The translations under genes and the position numbers were made by a program. 17,542 nt of DNA from the NCBI GenBank assembly GCA_021838065.1, contig JAKCEJ010000018.1, positions 1 through 17,542 of the forward strand, in the 5' to 3' direction. The notes under the pieces are model-generated. The model made no database searches. It was not told where the DNA came from and worked only from the letters and a program-made list of their open reading frames with translations. How positions within the stretch are numbered: the stretch's first letter is position 1; each line of letters opens with the position of its first letter. Below, piece after piece: positions 17,492-17,542 of this stretch. The DNA comes from Pseudomonadota bacterium (lineage in GTDB: Bacteria; Pseudomonadota; Gammaproteobacteria; Steroidobacterales; Steroidobacteraceae).

Positions 17492-17542
17492 CTCACTGAG
17501 AGGCTCTCCAAGCCACCGCCTCACCGGTATTCGGACGCTTCA

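Overview
The window is GC-rich chromosomal DNA from a gammaproteobacterium. The evidence is the gene order lolB-ispE-tRNA-Gln-prs-rplY, which matches the order I know from Pseudomonas and its relatives, together with a single-chain cobalamin-dependent MetH, a lipoprotein-type LolB and a 360-residue class I release factor. Genus cannot be named from the sequence alone. Almost everything here is conserved housekeeping. I see no transposase, integrase, phage gene, CRISPR array or defence system.

Layout. Positions 1-3178 (minus strand): lolB, ispE, tRNA-Gln(TTG), prs and the 5' part of rplY, covering outer-membrane lipoprotein insertion, isoprenoid precursor synthesis, PRPP synthesis and ribosomal protein L25. 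Positions 3285-4367 (plus): prfA, translation release factor 1. Positions 4380-6552 (minus): prmC, a cyclophilin and mtgA, probably one transcription unit. PrmC methylates the GGQ glutamine of PrfA, so the release factor and its modifying enzyme sit close together but on opposite strands, and the hemA gene usual before prfA is absent. Positions 6573-7367 (plus): an uncharacterised protein with about six membrane spans, its start only 20 bp from the prmC start.

Positions 7390-13052 (minus) form a methionine-cycle unit: an ArsR-type regulator fused to a degenerate methyltransferase-like domain, then metF, then metH, with metF and metH overlapping by ATGA. An AT-rich inverted repeat and an extended -10 promoter lie directly before the regulator, so the unit is probably autoregulated in response to a methionine-cycle metabolite. 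This is the most interesting regulatory arrangement in the window. Positions 13241-17390 (minus): gatC-gatA-gatB-hslO, giving the tRNA-dependent amidotransferase followed by the redox chaperone Hsp33. The last 150 bp hold the gatC promoter region and what looks like a rightward promoter with a leader hairpin for a gene beyond the window.

Two genes, lolB and the membrane protein gene, have a -10-like hexamer 6-7 nt before the ATG and no Shine-Dalgarno sequence, so they may be leaderless. All long open frames antisense to these genes are GC-rich shadows.
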